64,000 nt of DNA from Borborobacter arsenicus (GTDB lineage Bacteria > Pseudomonadota > Alphaproteobacteria > Rhizobiales > Rhizobiaceae), in assembly GCF_003934165.1 (NCBI RefSeq), contig NZ_RKST01000007.1:62001-126000 (forward strand), written 5' to 3'. The notes beneath the pieces were generated by a model, which saw nothing but the letters and a program-made list of their open reading frames with translations, searched no databases and had not been told where the DNA came from. This document shows, in pieces, positions 17,207 to 25,563 of this stretch (positions are counted from its first letter, which is position 1; each line of letters starts with the position of its first letter). The translations under genes and the position numbers were made by a program.

Positions 17207-18660
17207 AGCCCCAACCCGCCGATGCAGACATATTTGGTGTCGAGATAGTCGTCGATGCCCTGATGGCCGCCCTCGCGGCCGAGGCCGGATTCCTTTACCC
17301 CGCCGAACGGCGCCTCGGGCGTGGTGATGATGCCCTCATTGACGCCGACCATGCCGTATTTCAGCCCTTCCATGACCCGGAAGGCGCGGCCGAGGTCGCC
17401 GGTGTAGAAATAGCAGGCCAGCCCGAATTCGGTGTCATTGGCAAGCGCCACCGCCTCCTCCTCCTTCTCGAACTTGAACACCGGCGCCAGCGGCCCGAAG
17501 ATCTCCTCGGTCATGAACTTCATGCCGGTGGTCGCGCCGGCAATCACCGTCGGCTCGAAGAAGGAACCGCCGAGTGCATGGCGCTTGCCGCCCGACACCA
17601 CCTTGCCGCCCTTGGCAACGGCGTCCGCGATGAACTCCTCGACCTTCTCCACCGCCTTGACGTCGATCAGCGGCCCCTGCTGCACGCCGTCTTCCACGCC
17701 CGGGCCGACCTTGAGCTTTTTGGCCGCCGCCGCCAGCTTGTCGACGAAGGCGTCATGGATGCCAGCCTGCACGAAGAAGCGGTTGGTGCACACGCAGGTC
17801 TGGCCCGAATTGCGGTATTTGGCGGCGATCGCGCCTTCCACCGCCCGGTCGAGATCGGCATCGTCGAACACCAGGAACGGCGCATTGCCGCCCAGCTCCA
17901 TCGACACCTTCTTGACCGTGGAGGCCGACTTCTCGATCAGCAGCTTGCCGACCTCGGTCGAGCCGGTGAAGGTGATCTTCTTGACCAGCGGGTTGGCGCA
18001 GATCTCGTCGCCGATCTCGCCGGCCGACCCGGTGACGATGTTGACCACCCCCTTCGGCATGCCGACCTCCTCGCACAGCGCCCCCCAGGCGAGGCCCGAA
18101 TAGGGCGTCTGCGAGGCCGGCTTGACCACCGCCGTGCAGCCCGCCGCAATTGCCGGGCCGATCTTGCGCGACAGCATCGAGGACGGGAAGTTCCATGGCG
18201 TGATGGCGGCGATCACGCCCACCGGCTCGCGCGTCACCAGGACGCGGCGGTCGGCCCAGGGCGAGGGCACCACATCGCCATAGGCGCGGCGCGCCTCCTC
18301 GGCAAACCACAGCACATAGGCGGCCGACGAGGCAATCTCGCCGCGCGATTCGGTCAGCGACTTGCCCTGCTCCAGCGTCAAAAGCTCGGCCAGCGCGTCC
18401 TGGTTGTCCATGATGGCGTCGTGCAGCTTGCGCAAAAGCTTCGAGCGCTCCAGCGCCGAGGTCTTGCGGAAGCTCTGGAAGGCTGTATGGGCGGCCTCGA
18501 TCGCCCGCCTGGTCTCGGCCGCGCCTGAGCGCGGCACCGTGCCGAGCCTCAAGCCGGTGGCCGGGTTGATCACGTCGATCGTCTTGCCGCTGTCGGCCTG
18601 CACCCACGCACCGTCGATCAGATTGGCCTCGCGCATGAAATGACTGGTCTTCTGGAGCAT
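17203..18660 (-). CDS. gabD: NAD(P)-dependent succinate-semialdehyde-type dehydrogenase
   Basis: A 485-aa aldehyde dehydrogenase with ITPWNFPSSM, cofactor loop FTGSTEVGK, the general-base Glu in MELGGNAPFLVF and the nucleophile Cys in NSGQTCVCTNR, ending with PFGGVKESGLGREGG. The PSSM motif and Cys pair are GabD-like. AAGGAAAGG precedes the ATG. It is last in a leftward set with a GntR regulator and a D-2-hydroxyacid dehydrogenase, so the real substrate may be another semialdehyde. In the HglS-type pathway an aminoadipate-semialdehyde/piperideine-6-carboxylate dehydrogenase is needed, and this is the only aldehyde dehydrogenase in the island. Confidence 0.8.
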   Translation of the reverse strand: MLQKTSHFMREANLIDGAWVQADSGKTIDVINPATGLRLGTVPRSGAAETRRAIEAAHTAFQSFRKTSALERSKLLRKLHDAIMDNQDALAELLTLEQGKSLTESRGEIASSAAYVLWFAEEARRAYGDVVPSPWADRRVLVTREPVGVIAAITPWNFPSSMLSRKIGPAIAAGCTAVVKPASQTPYSGLAWGALCEEVGMPKGVVNIVTGSAGEIGDEICANPLVKKITFTGSTEVGKLLIEKSASTVKKVSMELGGNAPFLVFDDADLDRAVEGAIAAKYRNSGQTCVCTNRFFVQAGIHDAFVDKLAAAAKKLKVGPGVEDGVQQGPLIDVKAVEKVEEFIADAVAKGGKVVSGGKRHALGGSFFEPTVIAGATTGMKFMTEEIFGPLAPVFKFEKEEEAVALANDTEFGLACYFYTGDLGRAFRVMEGLKYGMVGVNEGIITTPEAPFGGVKESGLGREGGHQGIDDYLDTKYVCIGGLGL

Positions 18661-18732
18661 CGTCTTGCCTTTCCTTGAAGGACTGAAAGAGGGACCCGGC
18701 AGCCGGGTCGTTATGATTGCGGTTCGGCCTGT

Positions 18733-19653
18733 TCAGCTTGACAGTGCGCGCAGATCTTCCTGGAGCAGATCAAACCCTCCGGACAGTAGGCGAACCATCG
18801 CCTCCCGGGATTTGAAGGCGGCGTGGGAAGTCAGCGTCACATTATCGAGTGTTGTGAGCGGATGATCACCTGGCAGCGGCTCCTGCTCGAAAACGTCGAG
18901 GGCGGCATGTGCGATCCGTCTCTCCCGCAGCAGATCGACAAGCGCCTTCTCGTCGACGATAGCGCCGCGCGCGACATTCACCAGAACGGCGTCCGGGCGC
19001 AGCTTCTCAAGTTTTTCCCGGTCGATCAGACCGATCGTAGCGTCGTTGAGGGCCAGATGGAGCGAGACGACATGCGATGTTTGTAGCAGGTCGTCTAAAG
19101 TGACCTCTTTGCAGGGCAGGTCGGCCGGGACGCCACTGCGGTTCCAGGCGACTACTTCCATGCCGAAGGCGTCAGCCATCCGGATGAGTTCGCGCCCGAT
19201 GCCGCCGGTGCCGATCACGCCCAGCCGCTTGCCGGCAAGCTCGACACCGACGGGGGCCACCCATTCGCCACGCCGCATTTCGCGATCCATCCTGGTAAGG
19301 CTCCGCGCGCCGGCCAGAATCAGCGCGAAAGCATGTTCGGCTATGGTGCGATCGCCATAGCCGCGCACAGTGCGCACATTGATGCCCAGCTTTTCGGCGG
19401 CGGCGACGTCGATGTAGGTCGAAGCGCCCGTGCCAAGGAAGACGATGGTGCGCAGCGCCGTGCAACGCTTCAACATCGCCTCATCCATGATCGTGTGGCC
19501 GTTGATCACGCCGACGGCGCCATCCAACATCGCCTCCAGCGTTGCCGGGTCCGGATCACCCATATGGATGGCAAGGCCCGGAACCTTGTCGAGAATGGCC
19601 GGCGTAAGAACTGACTGCCCGAAATCGGTGCAGTCGATATAAACACTCTTCAT
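18733..19653 (-). CDS. D-2-hydroxyacid dehydrogenase (NAD-dependent)
   Basis: A 306-aa protein of the D-isomer-specific 2-hydroxyacid dehydrogenase family. Rossmann motif GVIGTGGIGRELIRMA, catalytic Arg in NVARGAIVDE, Glu in DVFEQEPLPGDHP and His in LTSHAAFKS. It would reduce a 2-oxoacid or oxidise a D-2-hydroxyacid. It lies between the GntR gene and the aldehyde dehydrogenase and is transcribed with them. The substrate is unknown; in context 2-oxoadipate, 2-hydroxyglutarate or a related dicarboxylate is an attractive guess. Confidence 0.82.
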   Translation of the reverse strand: MKSVYIDCTDFGQSVLTPAILDKVPGLAIHMGDPDPATLEAMLDGAVGVINGHTIMDEAMLKRCTALRTIVFLGTGASTYIDVAAAEKLGINVRTVRGYGDRTIAEHAFALILAGARSLTRMDREMRRGEWVAPVGVELAGKRLGVIGTGGIGRELIRMADAFGMEVVAWNRSGVPADLPCKEVTLDDLLQTSHVVSLHLALNDATIGLIDREKLEKLRPDAVLVNVARGAIVDEKALVDLLRERRIAHAALDVFEQEPLPGDHPLTTLDNVTLTSHAAFKSREAMVRLLSGGFDLLQEDLRALSS

Positions 19654-19686
19654 ATTGCGTACCTGAACTGGTGGAAAAAGCTGGTT

Positions 19687-20379
19687 TCAGCCCAAGGTGC
19701 TGATCGGCTCCTGGGGCAGGCCGAGATGCAGCCGGGCGAAGCTGTGGATGTGGTAGCGCATCTCGGCGTCGGCGACGGCTGCGTCGCGGCGATGCAGAGC
19801 GCTCAGGATTCGTTTGTGTTCGACAATGGCGCGCTCCACCCAGCCTGGCGTCACCACTTCGCGGCCGCGTACCAGCCGAACCTTGTCATGGGTTGAGACC
19901 AACTGGCGCAGCAGGAAGGCGTTTTGCGCGGCCGCCGCTATTGTCAGGTGGAACATGCTGTCGAGCCCGGCAAACGCCGCGAGATCATGGCGCACCAGTG
20001 CCGCGGACTGGTCTTCGACCTGGGCGGACAGCTTCGCCATAGCCTGATCGTCGGCGCGTTCGATGCAAAGCCGCACCGCTGTGGTCTCGAGTGCTTCACG
20101 GACCTCGTAGATGTCGCGGATATCGGTGGAAGTGAGTTCCGTCACGCGATAGAAACGCCCATCGCGCGTAACAAGGCCTTCGTCCAGAAGGTGGCGCAGC
20201 GCTTCGCGAACGGGTGTGCGGCTGACGCCGTAACGCTGACCGAGCTCGATCTCCTGCAATGTCGTCCCCTGCGTGAACTCAAGCGAGAAGATGTCGGCCT
20301 TCAGGCGCTCATAGACCGTGCTGCCAAGCGCCATTCCAGGCGCCTGCCAGCCGGCCGTCACTGTTTCAATGTCGAGCAT
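19687..20379 (-). CDS. GntR-family (FCD) regulator of the HglS-type island
   Basis: A 230-aa repressor-type protein with an N-terminal winged helix (VYERLKADIFSLEFTQGTTL, LGQRYGVSRTPVREALRHLL) and a helical FCD ligand domain with likely metal-binding His residues (FHLTIAAAAQ, HKRILSALHRRD, RYHIHSFARLH). GGAGG lies 6 bases before the ATG. GTATAC sites start 17 bases upstream of its own start codon and recur at three more positions before the DAO and transporter genes. I infer that it autoregulates and controls both arms of the island. Confidence 0.85.
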   Translation of the reverse strand: MLDIETVTAGWQAPGMALGSTVYERLKADIFSLEFTQGTTLQEIELGQRYGVSRTPVREALRHLLDEGLVTRDGRFYRVTELTSTDIRDIYEVREALETTAVRLCIERADDQAMAKLSAQVEDQSAALVRHDLAAFAGLDSMFHLTIAAAAQNAFLLRQLVSTHDKVRLVRGREVVTPGWVERAIVEHKRILSALHRRDAAVADAEMRYHIHSFARLHLGLPQEPISTLG

Positions 20380-20393
20380 CGCCTTCCTCCATT

Positions 20394-20522
20394 AGGTATA
20401 CTCAATTGCCCTTGTTTGTCTCAGATATCAATACTAAAGCGTTTGCACAGCCAGAAATTCCAACTTATGTATACCGGAATGCAGACCGGCGCTACGCCGC
20501 TTATCTGGGAGGATTGCGAATG
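20394..20522 (+). promoter_or_regulatory. regulatory cassette A: operator pair, promoter, Shine-Dalgarno
   Basis: AGGTATACTCAATTG starts at 20394. The -35 TTGCAC is at 20443-20448 and, 17 bases on, TATGTA at 20466-20471 acts as a probable -10 merged with a second GTATAC (20469-20474, context TTATGTATACCGGAAT). GGGAGGATTGCGAATG follows at 20507-20522. Every element has a counterpart in the same order 1.74 kb downstream (cassette B, before the transporter). Probable GntR-controlled promoter reading toward the DAO gene. The rest of the 350-base gap (20523-20729) shows no further signal apart from the two short frames listed separately. Confidence 0.6.
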
Positions 20523-20667
20523 TGGGCACGTTCACTGGCTTCAGCGTTGCGGGTCGCTTTCCGTGACCGCTTGTGAGGCCTGTCGATTGAGTCGTGCAAT
20601 GAAACGTGTCGGTGATCCGGTCCCCCTTGGTGCGGCGGCGCCATTGCGGTCCTTCGCTGCAGCCTAG
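20479..20667 (+). CDS. possible 62-aa Cys-rich small ORF
   Basis: An open frame directly after the predicted -10 (TATGTA), so the transcript could start almost at this ATG (leaderless). The product has C13-E-C15-G-H17, C24 and C32-E-A-C35, a zinc-ribbon-like spacing, and ends in a low-complexity tail. There is no Shine-Dalgarno. It overlaps the better-initiated 18-codon frame in another phase. I do not recognise a family, and a chance ORF is quite possible. Confidence 0.2.
   Translation: MQTGATPLIWEDCECGHVHWLQRCGSLSVTACEACRLSRAMKRVGDPVPLGAAAPLRSFAAA
20520..20576 (+). CDS. possible 18-aa leader peptide
   Basis: ATG at 20520 with a near-ideal GGGAGGA six bases upstream, followed by only 18 codons (MWARSLASALRVAFRDRL) and TGA. 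The initiation site is 14/16 identical to that of the ABC binding-protein gene at 22257, so ribosomes should use it. It may be a leader peptide, or the start of a gene that has been lost. Confidence 0.3.
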   Translation: MWARSLASALRVAFRDRL

Positions 20668-20729
20668 CCCAAGTTCCGCTTTTCCTCCGTGAAATGAAAT
20701 CGACCCAAAGACCAACAGCGAGGGGCTCC

Positions 20730-22019
20730 ATGCGACCTTATACAGCTTATTACAGCGTAAGCGGATGGAACCAGATCCAAACCGACAGCGGACGTTGCCA
20801 TGACAAAGTTCTGGAAGGCAACCAGCGCGCGAAATTTGCCATCGTCGGCGCCGGTTTTGCTGGGGCCGCGACGGCGCGGCGATTGGCCGAGCTCTACCCC
20901 GGCGAGGAGATCATTCTTCTGGACGCCCTTCCGGCCGGCGAAGGGGCGGCGGGAAGAAGCTCGGGTTTCATGCTGGATCGAGTTGAGACCAAGATCGACG
21001 CCCGAAACACCGGACCGCAGGCCGATTGGCAAACGGCGATCCTGCAGGCGGGGCTGGGATGGCTGAAACAAACGACATCGGGTCACGGCATCGATTGCGA
21101 TTGGCACGATATCGGGCACTACAAGACTTCCACGACGCTGCAGGGGGCTCGTGAACTCGACGGCCTGCTGGCCAGATTGGATTCAAAAGGGATATCCTAC
21201 CGTCGCCTTTCCAGCCAGGATATCGGCGACGAGATGGGCACCGCGCATTGCACCAATGGCGTATGGCTCCCCAACTGCGTGCTCGTTCAGCCGGCCCGGC
21301 TCATACATGGCCTGCTGAGTACCTTGCCCGAACAGGTCAAGGTCTACACGAAATCGCCGGTCGATCGCATCGCCATGGGCAACCCTCACACGCTTCACGT
21401 GGGGCCGCATGAAATCAAGGCTGATGTCGTCATCTTGTGCACCAATGTCACCCTCCCGTTTTTCGGCTATGGCGGCGACCGGCAGCTCACCGTTTACACC
21501 TATGCCGGCATGACACCGGAGCTCGATGACGTGGAAATGGCCAAGCTTGGGATGGGTGCCACCTGGGGCGCCACCCCGGTGGAAAGGCTTGGCGCCACCA
21601 CGCGCAAGCTGACGTCAAGGCGCTTCCTGTTCAGAACCGGTTTCTCTTATAAAAACGAACTGCCTCCCGCCGAGATCGGCACCGTCCTTCGCGAGATGTA
21701 TTCCAAGCATTTTCCGCAGATGAAGAACCACACCTTCGAATACAGCTGGGGCGGTGCGCTGAGCATGACCAGGAACGGTGATCCGATCTTCGGCAAAATG
21801 GCCAGGAATGTTTATGCGCTGTCGGCCTGCAATGCCTCCGGCATTCTGAAGATGACCGCTTTGGGCAAGCTTCTGGCCGAATCGATAAAGGGCGTAGACA
21901 GCGCTTTGCTGCAGGATACCGAACGGTTTTCCAAGCCCAGCTGGATCCCGCCAGAACCGCTGCGCAGCATCGGTGTCAGCTTCAACCTGTCGCGCATGAA
22001 AAAAGCCATGCGTAGCTAG
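20730..22019 (+). CDS. FAD-dependent amino acid/amine oxidoreductase (DAO family) 1
   Basis: A 429-aa DAO-fold flavoprotein: Rossmann motif AIVGAGFAGAATARRLAE at about residues 36-53, FAD loop GEGAAGRSSGFML, and C-terminal NASGILKMTALGKLLAE. ATG 20730 is preceded by GAGGGG; an in-frame ATG 36 bases earlier lacks a ribosome site. The family oxidises the C-N bond of amino acids or amines (PuuB-like gamma-glutamylputrescine oxidases, sarcosine and pipecolate oxidases). It has its own GTATAC promoter and is separated from the transporter genes by 237 bases. Substrate not determinable. Confidence 0.75.
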   Translation: MRPYTAYYSVSGWNQIQTDSGRCHDKVLEGNQRAKFAIVGAGFAGAATARRLAELYPGEEIILLDALPAGEGAAGRSSGFMLDRVETKIDARNTGPQADWQTAILQAGLGWLKQTTSGHGIDCDWHDIGHYKTSTTLQGARELDGLLARLDSKGISYRRLSSQDIGDEMGTAHCTNGVWLPNCVLVQPARLIHGLLSTLPEQVKVYTKSPVDRIAMGNPHTLHVGPHEIKADVVILCTNVTLPFFGYGGDRQLTVYTYAGMTPELDDVEMAKLGMGATWGATPVERLGATTRKLTSRRFLFRTGFSYKNELPPAEIGTVLREMYSKHFPQMKNHTFEYSWGGALSMTRNGDPIFGKMARNVYALSACNASGILKMTALGKLLAESIKGVDSALLQDTERFSKPSWIPPEPLRSIGVSFNLSRMKKAMRS

Positions 22020-22137
22020 GGCGTCGAGCCGAAAAGTTGATGCCGGTTTTTCCGCAGGTTGTGCCTCACGCCGCCTGCGGCTCGAAGCGCTCATCATCGG
22101 CGCTGCCCGGGAGTGCCTGGGTCACTGCATTCGATTC

Positions 22138-22259
22138 AGGTATACCCAAATTGTGTGGTTTGCTCAAATTCCCATTGCATAGTAAAAAAATCTCTGTTTA
22201 TGTATACCGAAATCGGCGAGCATGCGCTGCGCTGCGAGTAACCGGGAGGACTGGGAATG
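22138..22259 (+). promoter_or_regulatory. regulatory cassette B: operator pair, promoter, Shine-Dalgarno
   Basis: AGGTATACCCAAATTG starts at 22138. TTGCAT (22175-22180) and TATGTA (22199-22204, spacer 18) form a promoter whose -10 is merged with the second GTATAC (22202-22207, context TTATGTATACCGAAAT). GGGAGGACTGGGAATG closes the cassette at the start codon of the binding-protein gene. GTATAC-to-GTATAC distance is 62 bases here and 73 in cassette A. Probable control of the whole transporter-oxidase-HglS operon by the GntR protein upstream. Confidence 0.62.
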
Positions 22260-23858
22260 GCTAAATGCGTATCGGATACCCTTGCTGCGGGCATTGCCGC
22301 CGGCCGCAACGATTTCACCCGCCGCCAATTCGGTGGATTGCTGCTCGGAGCCGGCATGGCTGCATTCGGGGCGGGCAGCGGCGTCCTGGCGGGCGTGCGT
22401 CCGGCTCAGGCCGCGCCGGTTCGCGGCGGTTTCCTGAAGGTCGCGCTGTTTTCACAGAGCACGAACGATACTTTCGATCCCGCCAAGCTCGTCCATCCCG
22501 GCGACTATATCCGTTGCACCAGCCTGTTCGGCCATCTGACCCGACTTGACGAGCAGGGCAAGGCTCAGCCGGAACTGGCCGAATCCTTCGAGCCGAATGC
22601 CGACGCCACCGAATGGACGTTCAAGATCCGCAAGGGTATCAGTTTCCATGACGGCGCGCCGCTGACTATGGACGACATCATCTTCTCCATCCTGCGGCAC
22701 AAGGAAGAGAAGGTGGCATCCAATGCCAAGCCGCTTGTCCAGAACGTCAAGGAAGTCGTCGCCGATGGTTCCGACACGATCGTCGTCAAGCTCAGCGAGC
22801 CGGACGCCGACCTGCCGGCGCTGATCGGTACCTTCCAGTTCGCCATCGTCAAGAACGGTACCTATGATTTCTCCTCGCCGGTTGGGACCGGCGCTTTCAA
22901 GGTCAAGGAATTCAGCCCCGGCGTGCGCACCATCTGCGAGCGCAACGAAAATTACTGGAAGGAAGGCCAGCCCTATATTGACGGGTTCGAGATGTTTTCG
23001 ATCGTCGATCACGTGGCCCGCGCCAATGCGCTTCTGTCAGGTGACGTCCACATGGTCGTCGATCTGCGCGGCCCCAGCATCGACGAGGTGGCGAGGTCCT
23101 CGGTGGCGAGCCCGTTCATCACCAATGCGCCGCGCTATACTTCGATCCAGGCCGCCGTCGACATTCCGCCGGGCGATCGGCAGGATCTCGGCCTTGCGCT
23201 GTCCTACCTCATCGACCGCGAAAGGATGATGAAGACGATCCTGCGCGGAAACGGTGTTATCGCCAACGATCATCCGCTCATGAGCGGCTCGGCCTATTAC
23301 GATGCGGCGCTGCCGCAGCGCGTGCTGGACCATGACAAGGCGAAGTTCCATCTGAAAAAGGCCGGAATCGGCAATAGCCGCATTGAACTGCACGTATCCG
23401 ACGCTTCCGCCTTCAGCGTGGAGATCGGCCAGCTGCTGCAGCGCGAGGCCTCCACGGTCGGCCTGAACCTCGATTTACGGCGCGAGCCTGCGGACAGCTA
23501 CTGGAGTGCGGTTGCAGGCAAGCGCGCTTTGTTTGCCGCAACGTTCAATCCGCGGCCGACCTACAACATGCTGCTCAATCTGGCCTGGAAGTCGGGCGCT
23601 GCCTGGAATTTCTCCCATTACAGCAATCCGGAACTCGACACGCTGATCGACAAGGCGCGCGTTACGCTGGACGAAGCGCTGCGGGCGGAAATCTACAGCG
23701 ACATCCAGACGACGATCCACAATTCCGGCGCCCTGATCCTGCCGGCCTTCATCAGCTTCGTCGACGGCGTGTCCAACAAGGTGCAGGGGCTGACGCCGAT
23801 CCCCGTCGGCGCGCTCGGCGGCTTCAACTTCACAGATCGCGTCTGGCTGACCGCCTGA
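22257..23858 (+). CDS. Dipeptide/nickel-type ABC substrate-binding protein, Tat-exported
   Basis: A 533-aa SBP_bac_5 protein. The N-terminus has a twin-arginine signal (TRRQFGGLLLGAGMAAFGAG) and a cleavage-like AQAAPV near residue 50. Family features include FDPAKLVHPGDYIRC, LAESFEPNADATEWTFKIRK and GISFHDGAPLTMDDI. It starts the importer operon with permeases DppB/DppC type and a fused double ATPase. The neighbouring amino-acid-type FAD oxidases suggest an amino acid, opine or small peptide as ligand. Confidence 0.82.
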   Translation: MAKCVSDTLAAGIAAGRNDFTRRQFGGLLLGAGMAAFGAGSGVLAGVRPAQAAPVRGGFLKVALFSQSTNDTFDPAKLVHPGDYIRCTSLFGHLTRLDEQGKAQPELAESFEPNADATEWTFKIRKGISFHDGAPLTMDDIIFSILRHKEEKVASNAKPLVQNVKEVVADGSDTIVVKLSEPDADLPALIGTFQFAIVKNGTYDFSSPVGTGAFKVKEFSPGVRTICERNENYWKEGQPYIDGFEMFSIVDHVARANALLSGDVHMVVDLRGPSIDEVARSSVASPFITNAPRYTSIQAAVDIPPGDRQDLGLALSYLIDRERMMKTILRGNGVIANDHPLMSGSAYYDAALPQRVLDHDKAKFHLKKAGIGNSRIELHVSDASAFSVEIGQLLQREASTVGLNLDLRREPADSYWSAVAGKRALFAATFNPRPTYNMLLNLAWKSGAAWNFSHYSNPELDTLIDKARVTLDEALRAEIYSDIQTTIHNSGALILPAFISFVDGVSNKVQGLTPIPVGALGGFNFTDRVWLTA

Positions 23859-23885
23859 CGTCGATCTACACCGCATCCTCCCAGC

Positions 23886-23916
23886 GCGGCCGGGGTCGCT
23901 TCATAGCCCCGGCCGC
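23886..23916 (+). promoter_or_regulatory. perfect hairpin after the SBP gene
   Basis: GCGGCCGGGG (23886-23895) pairs perfectly with CCCCGGCCGC (23907-23916) around an 11-nt loop, 27 bases after the binding-protein stop. CACTTTTCACG follows. Probably stabilises the upstream mRNA segment or attenuates the rest of the operon. Confidence 0.55.
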
Positions 23917-23956
23917 CACTTTTCACGACAGTGGGCAAAGACAGGAAAGCCGGACG

Positions 23957-24571
23957 ATGAAACTTGTAGGTCGGTATATGTCTCCCTTTGTCAGGCGCGT
24001 GGCTGTGACCGCCCGGCACTATGGCCTTGCCTATGAGAACGTTCCGCTCTCGACCATTGACGGCCGCGACGGTATCAAGGCCTTCAACCCGATCACCCGT
24101 GTGCCCGTCATCGAGCTTGCCGATGGCACCAGGATTGTCGATTCCAGCGTCATCATCGACTATTTCGATACGCAGGTGGCGCCTGAGAAACGGCTGGTTC
24201 CGCCAGCCGGCGCCGGCCGTGTCCGCATCCTGTCGCTCACCGCGATTGCGCTTGGCTCGGCCGAGAAAATGATACTGTCCTATTACGAGCAGCACCGCAG
24301 ACCTGCAGAGTTCATCTATCGTCCCTGGGTCGAGGCGTGTGATGAACAGGCCTTTGACGGCTATGCCTATCTTGAGTCCGAACTCGACGGCGCATGGCTG
24401 GCGGGAGAGGATTTTTCGCATGCCGACATTGCGGCTGCAGTGGCAATTTCCACCCTGCGCCGGCTCGACGCGGAAGCGGGCGAGAGGGCGGCGGTGCGCT
24501 TTCCACGGCTTTGCGCGCTGACGGACCGCTGCGAGGACATGCCCGCATTTCGGGGCGTGCCGCTGCCGTGA
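23957..24571 (+). CDS. Glutathione S-transferase-like protein
   Basis: A 204-aa protein with a thioredoxin-fold N-domain (MKLVGRYMSPFVRRVAVTAR, cis-Pro in RVPVIELADG, then DSSVIIDYFD) and an all-helical C-domain containing DFSHADIAAAV. The N-terminal Ser in SPF is the usual catalytic position. It sits between the binding protein and the permease genes, where a GST is unexpected. Possible roles are detoxifying a reactive intermediate such as an imine or aldehyde, or isomerising one; nothing in the sequence decides. Confidence 0.75.
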   Translation: MKLVGRYMSPFVRRVAVTARHYGLAYENVPLSTIDGRDGIKAFNPITRVPVIELADGTRIVDSSVIIDYFDTQVAPEKRLVPPAGAGRVRILSLTAIALGSAEKMILSYYEQHRRPAEFIYRPWVEACDEQAFDGYAYLESELDGAWLAGEDFSHADIAAAVAISTLRRLDAEAGERAAVRFPRLCALTDRCEDMPAFRGVPLP

Positions 24572-24597
24572 TGCCGGGCTGATCGAGAAGGTTTTCG

Positions 24598-25563
24598 ATG
24601 ATACGTTTTCTGGTGCAACGCTTGCTGCTCGCGGTGCTGGTGTTATGGCTGGTGTCACTGCTGGTTTTCATCGGCTGCGAGATCTTGCCGGGCGACGTCG
24701 CCCAGCTTGCGCTCGGACAGTTCGCGACGCCGGAAAACGTCGCCGCTCTGCGCATTGAAATGGGCCTCGGCCAGCCGGCACCGCAGCGCTACTTGAATTG
24801 GCTGCTGGGCATGCTGCAGGGCGACTGGGGCCAGTCCATCACGACCAGGACGCCCGTCGTTACGATGCTTGCCGAGCGCGCCGCAAACACCGCGCTGCTT
24901 GCGGGCATCACCACCCTGATCGCCGTGCCGCTTTCCATCGGGCTGGGCCTGGTGATGAGCCTTGGCACCGGGGGGCGTCTCGACCGTGCGGGCTCGGTGG
25001 TCATCCTCGGCCTGTCGGCGACGCCGGAATTTCTCATCGCCACGCTGGCTGTCCTGCTGCTGGCGGTCAAGCTGCACTGGTTCCCGGCCGTGGCCTATCT
25101 GACGCCGGGAGCAGGCGCGTGGGAAACCGCCCAGGCACTGTTCCTGCCGGTGGCCACACTCGTCATCGTCGTCACTGCGCAGATCGCGCGCATGACGCGC
25201 GCGATCATCGGCAATCTGCTCGACCAGCCTTTCGCCGAAATGGCGATGCTGAAAGGCGTGCCGCGCTACCGCATCGTCGGCCAGCATGCGCTGATCATGG
25301 CGGTCGGCCCGCTCGCCAACATTGTTGCGCTCAACGTCGCCTATCTGGTCAGCGGTGTCGTGGTCGTTGAAACGATATTTGCCTATCCCGGCCTCGCGCG
25401 GCTGATGACCGACGCCGTGCAGGCGCGCGACATGCCCGTGGTCCAGGCCTGCGCCATGTTGTTCAGCACCGTCTACGTCGTCCTGATCCTGCTTGCCGAC
25501 GCGCTGGCCAATGCCTTCGATCCACGCCTGTCGTCGGCCCGGGCCGAAGGGAAATCGTCATGA
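24598..25563 (+). CDS. DppB-type ABC permease
   Basis: A 321-aa inner-membrane permease starting MIRFLVQRLLLAVLVLWLVS with the typical DppB first helix, GEILPG-like CEILPGDVAQ, and the EAA loop LLDQPFAEMAMLKGVPRYRI. Ends with 4-base ATGA overlap to the DppC gene. Forms the pore with DppC. Confidence 0.85.
   Translation: MIRFLVQRLLLAVLVLWLVSLLVFIGCEILPGDVAQLALGQFATPENVAALRIEMGLGQPAPQRYLNWLLGMLQGDWGQSITTRTPVVTMLAERAANTALLAGITTLIAVPLSIGLGLVMSLGTGGRLDRAGSVVILGLSATPEFLIATLAVLLLAVKLHWFPAVAYLTPGAGAWETAQALFLPVATLVIVVTAQIARMTRAIIGNLLDQPFAEMAMLKGVPRYRIVGQHALIMAVGPLANIVALNVAYLVSGVVVVETIFAYPGLARLMTDAVQARDMPVVQACAMLFSTVYVVLILLADALANAFDPRLSSARAEGKSS

Noticed and set aside
17182-18528. 448-codon plus-strand frame opposite gabD
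   Set aside because: The minus-strand gene has all aldehyde dehydrogenase motifs; the opposite frame is His/Arg/Gly-rich without any recognisable fold.
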